NCBI GenBank assembly: GCA_016191845.1
Contig: JACPVF010000012.1
Location: 248,001 to 312,000, forward strand
Direction: 5' to 3'
From: Chloroflexota bacterium
Lineage (GTDB): Bacteria > Chloroflexota > Anaerolineae > Anaerolineales > Villigracilaceae
DNA: 64,000 nt
In this document: positions 63,254 through 64,000 of the stretch, one piece after another
How the letters are laid out: the number at the start of each line of letters is the position of its first letter
Numbering within the stretch: the first letter of the stretch is position 1
Position numbers and translations under genes: made by a program
The notes under the pieces: model-generated
The model's input: only the letters and a program-made list of their open reading frames with translations
Databases searched by the model: none
Told to the model about the DNA's origin: nothing

Positions 63254-64000
63254 ATGAAAACTTCCAAGAAACGGTTGGCCTTGTTTCTGCCAGGTTTATA
63301 CGAAGGCGGCGCGGAGCGCGTGATGCTCAACCTTGCGGCAGGCATCGTCGCCCGCGGCCATCCCGTGGACCTGGTGTTGGCGCGTGCCGAAGGGCCGTAC
63401 ATGCCGCAAATCCCCGCCGACGTGCGTTTGGTGGATTTGAAGGCGCCGCGCGTGTTGAGCAGCGTCCCTGCGCTGACAACCTATCTCCGCCGCGAACGTC
63501 CTGCCGCAATGCTCTCCGCGTTGTATGCGAATCTGGTGGCGGTTTGGGCGCGCAAGTTGTGTGGTTTTCCCAAACGCCTGGTGTTGACCGAACACAACAC
63601 CCTCGCCGCCGTGGTGCGTCACAAAACGGACCTGCGCTGGCAGGCCTACCCAAGCCTGGCCCGACAATTCTATCCCTGGGCCGACGCGATCATTGCTGTC
63701 TCGGGTGCAGTGGCGAGCGAGTTGGTCAAGACGGCGGCCCTGTCCACTGAGCGGGTGCAGGTGGTTCACAACCCGATCGTCACCCCTGAGTTGATGCTCA
63801 AAGCCGACATGCCACTCGACCATCCATGGTTTGGAGTGGGTGGGCCGCCCGTGATCCTTTCCATCGGACGCTTGACCGAGCAGAAGGCCTTCGATGTGCT
63901 GATCCACGCCTTCGCGCTCGTGCGGAAGAACCAGCCTGCGCGGCTGTTGATCCTCGGCGACGGCGAAGAACGGTCTGCGCTGGAAGCTCTTATTGCCAAC
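63254..64000 (+). CDS. Glycosyltransferase family 4-like (3' end outside the window)
   Basis: The frame is open from ATG 63254 to the window edge (249 codons). The N-terminal MKTSKKRLALFLPGLYEGGAERVMLNLA, the middle TEHNT and IIAVSGAVASELVK, and the C-terminal start VVHNPIVTPEL and VILSIGRLTEQKAFDVLIHAFA are the GT4 (GT-B fold) pattern. It transfers a sugar from a nucleotide donor. It continues the surface-polysaccharide cluster. Confidence 0.9.
   Translation, partial: MKTSKKRLALFLPGLYEGGAERVMLNLAAGIVARGHPVDLVLARAEGPYMPQIPADVRLVDLKAPRVLSSVPALTTYLRRERPAAMLSALYANLVAVWARKLCGFPKRLVLTEHNTLAAVVRHKTDLRWQAYPSLARQFYPWADAIIAVSGAVASELVKTAALSTERVQVVHNPIVTPELMLKADMPLDHPWFGVGGPPVILSIGRLTEQKAFDVLIHAFALVRKNQPARLLILGDGEERSALEALIAN

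Overview
This 64 kb window is a G+C-rich bacterial chromosome segment packed with short-spaced genes. It probably comes from the phylum Chloroflexota, class Anaerolineae. That placement is inferred from gene content: an NBR1-type Ig lipoprotein, a thioredoxin-VKOR protein, several large GAF/PAS sensors, an alpha-2-macroglobulin next to a PBP1C-type protein, a mycobacterial-style adenosine kinase, and small palindromic intergenic repeats. It has not been tested by alignment. No prophage, transposase, rRNA or CRISPR array is visible. The only tRNA is an initiator tRNA-Met.

Layout. 1-3 kb: the end of a DNA methyltransferase, a response-regulator-like protein with a degenerate receiver, tRNA-fMet, and a thioredoxin-VKOR fusion. 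3-14 kb: a 1964-aa alpha-2-macroglobulin lipoprotein converging on a PBP1C-like peptidoglycan synthase across a repeat-rich gap, then a Cys-rich protein, an unknown gene and smpB. 14-25.7 kb: an MFS transporter and a class V aminotransferase that share one palindromic -10, two secreted domain proteins, a patatin operon, a cell-wall/thiol operon (L,D-transpeptidase, CcdA-like protein, glutaredoxin-DUF2085, pgeF) and yggS-yggT-yggU. 25.7-32 kb: a lytic transglycosylase and a dipeptide-type ABC importer without its ATPases. 32-37 kb: methyl-cycle and purine salvage (mtnA, adenosine kinase, ahcY, PNP). 37-50 kb: a 7TM-GAF-HTH regulator, an S1 protein, ftsK, a phospholipid synthase, lgt, an ABC-2 exporter, an MBL hydrolase, an HNH protein, a TIGR01777 epimerase and a lipoprotein. 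50-51.4 kb: tyrS behind an apparent leader-peptide attenuator. 51.5-58.6 kb: a 2369-aa PAS/GAF/HD-GYP sensor. 58.9-64 kb: the start of a surface-polysaccharide cluster led by an RfaH/LoaP-like antiterminator.

The most notable observation is upstream of tyrS. A consensus -10 sits exactly one leaderless spacing before a 15-codon ORF, MLELKCKSYYYYSHP, with four consecutive tyrosine codons. It is followed by mutually exclusive antiterminator and intrinsic-terminator helices and then the tyrS ribosome-binding site. This has the layout of ribosome-mediated attenuation responding to Tyr-tRNA supply, and it replaces the T-box found in front of many other aminoacyl-tRNA synthetase genes.

A second theme is leaderless expression. 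Several genes have the -10 hexamer at exactly -12 to -7 relative to the start codon. In one case a single ATTATAAT palindrome in a 23-bp gap appears to drive two divergent genes at once. Repeated hairpin elements also sit just upstream of ribosome-binding sites in several places.
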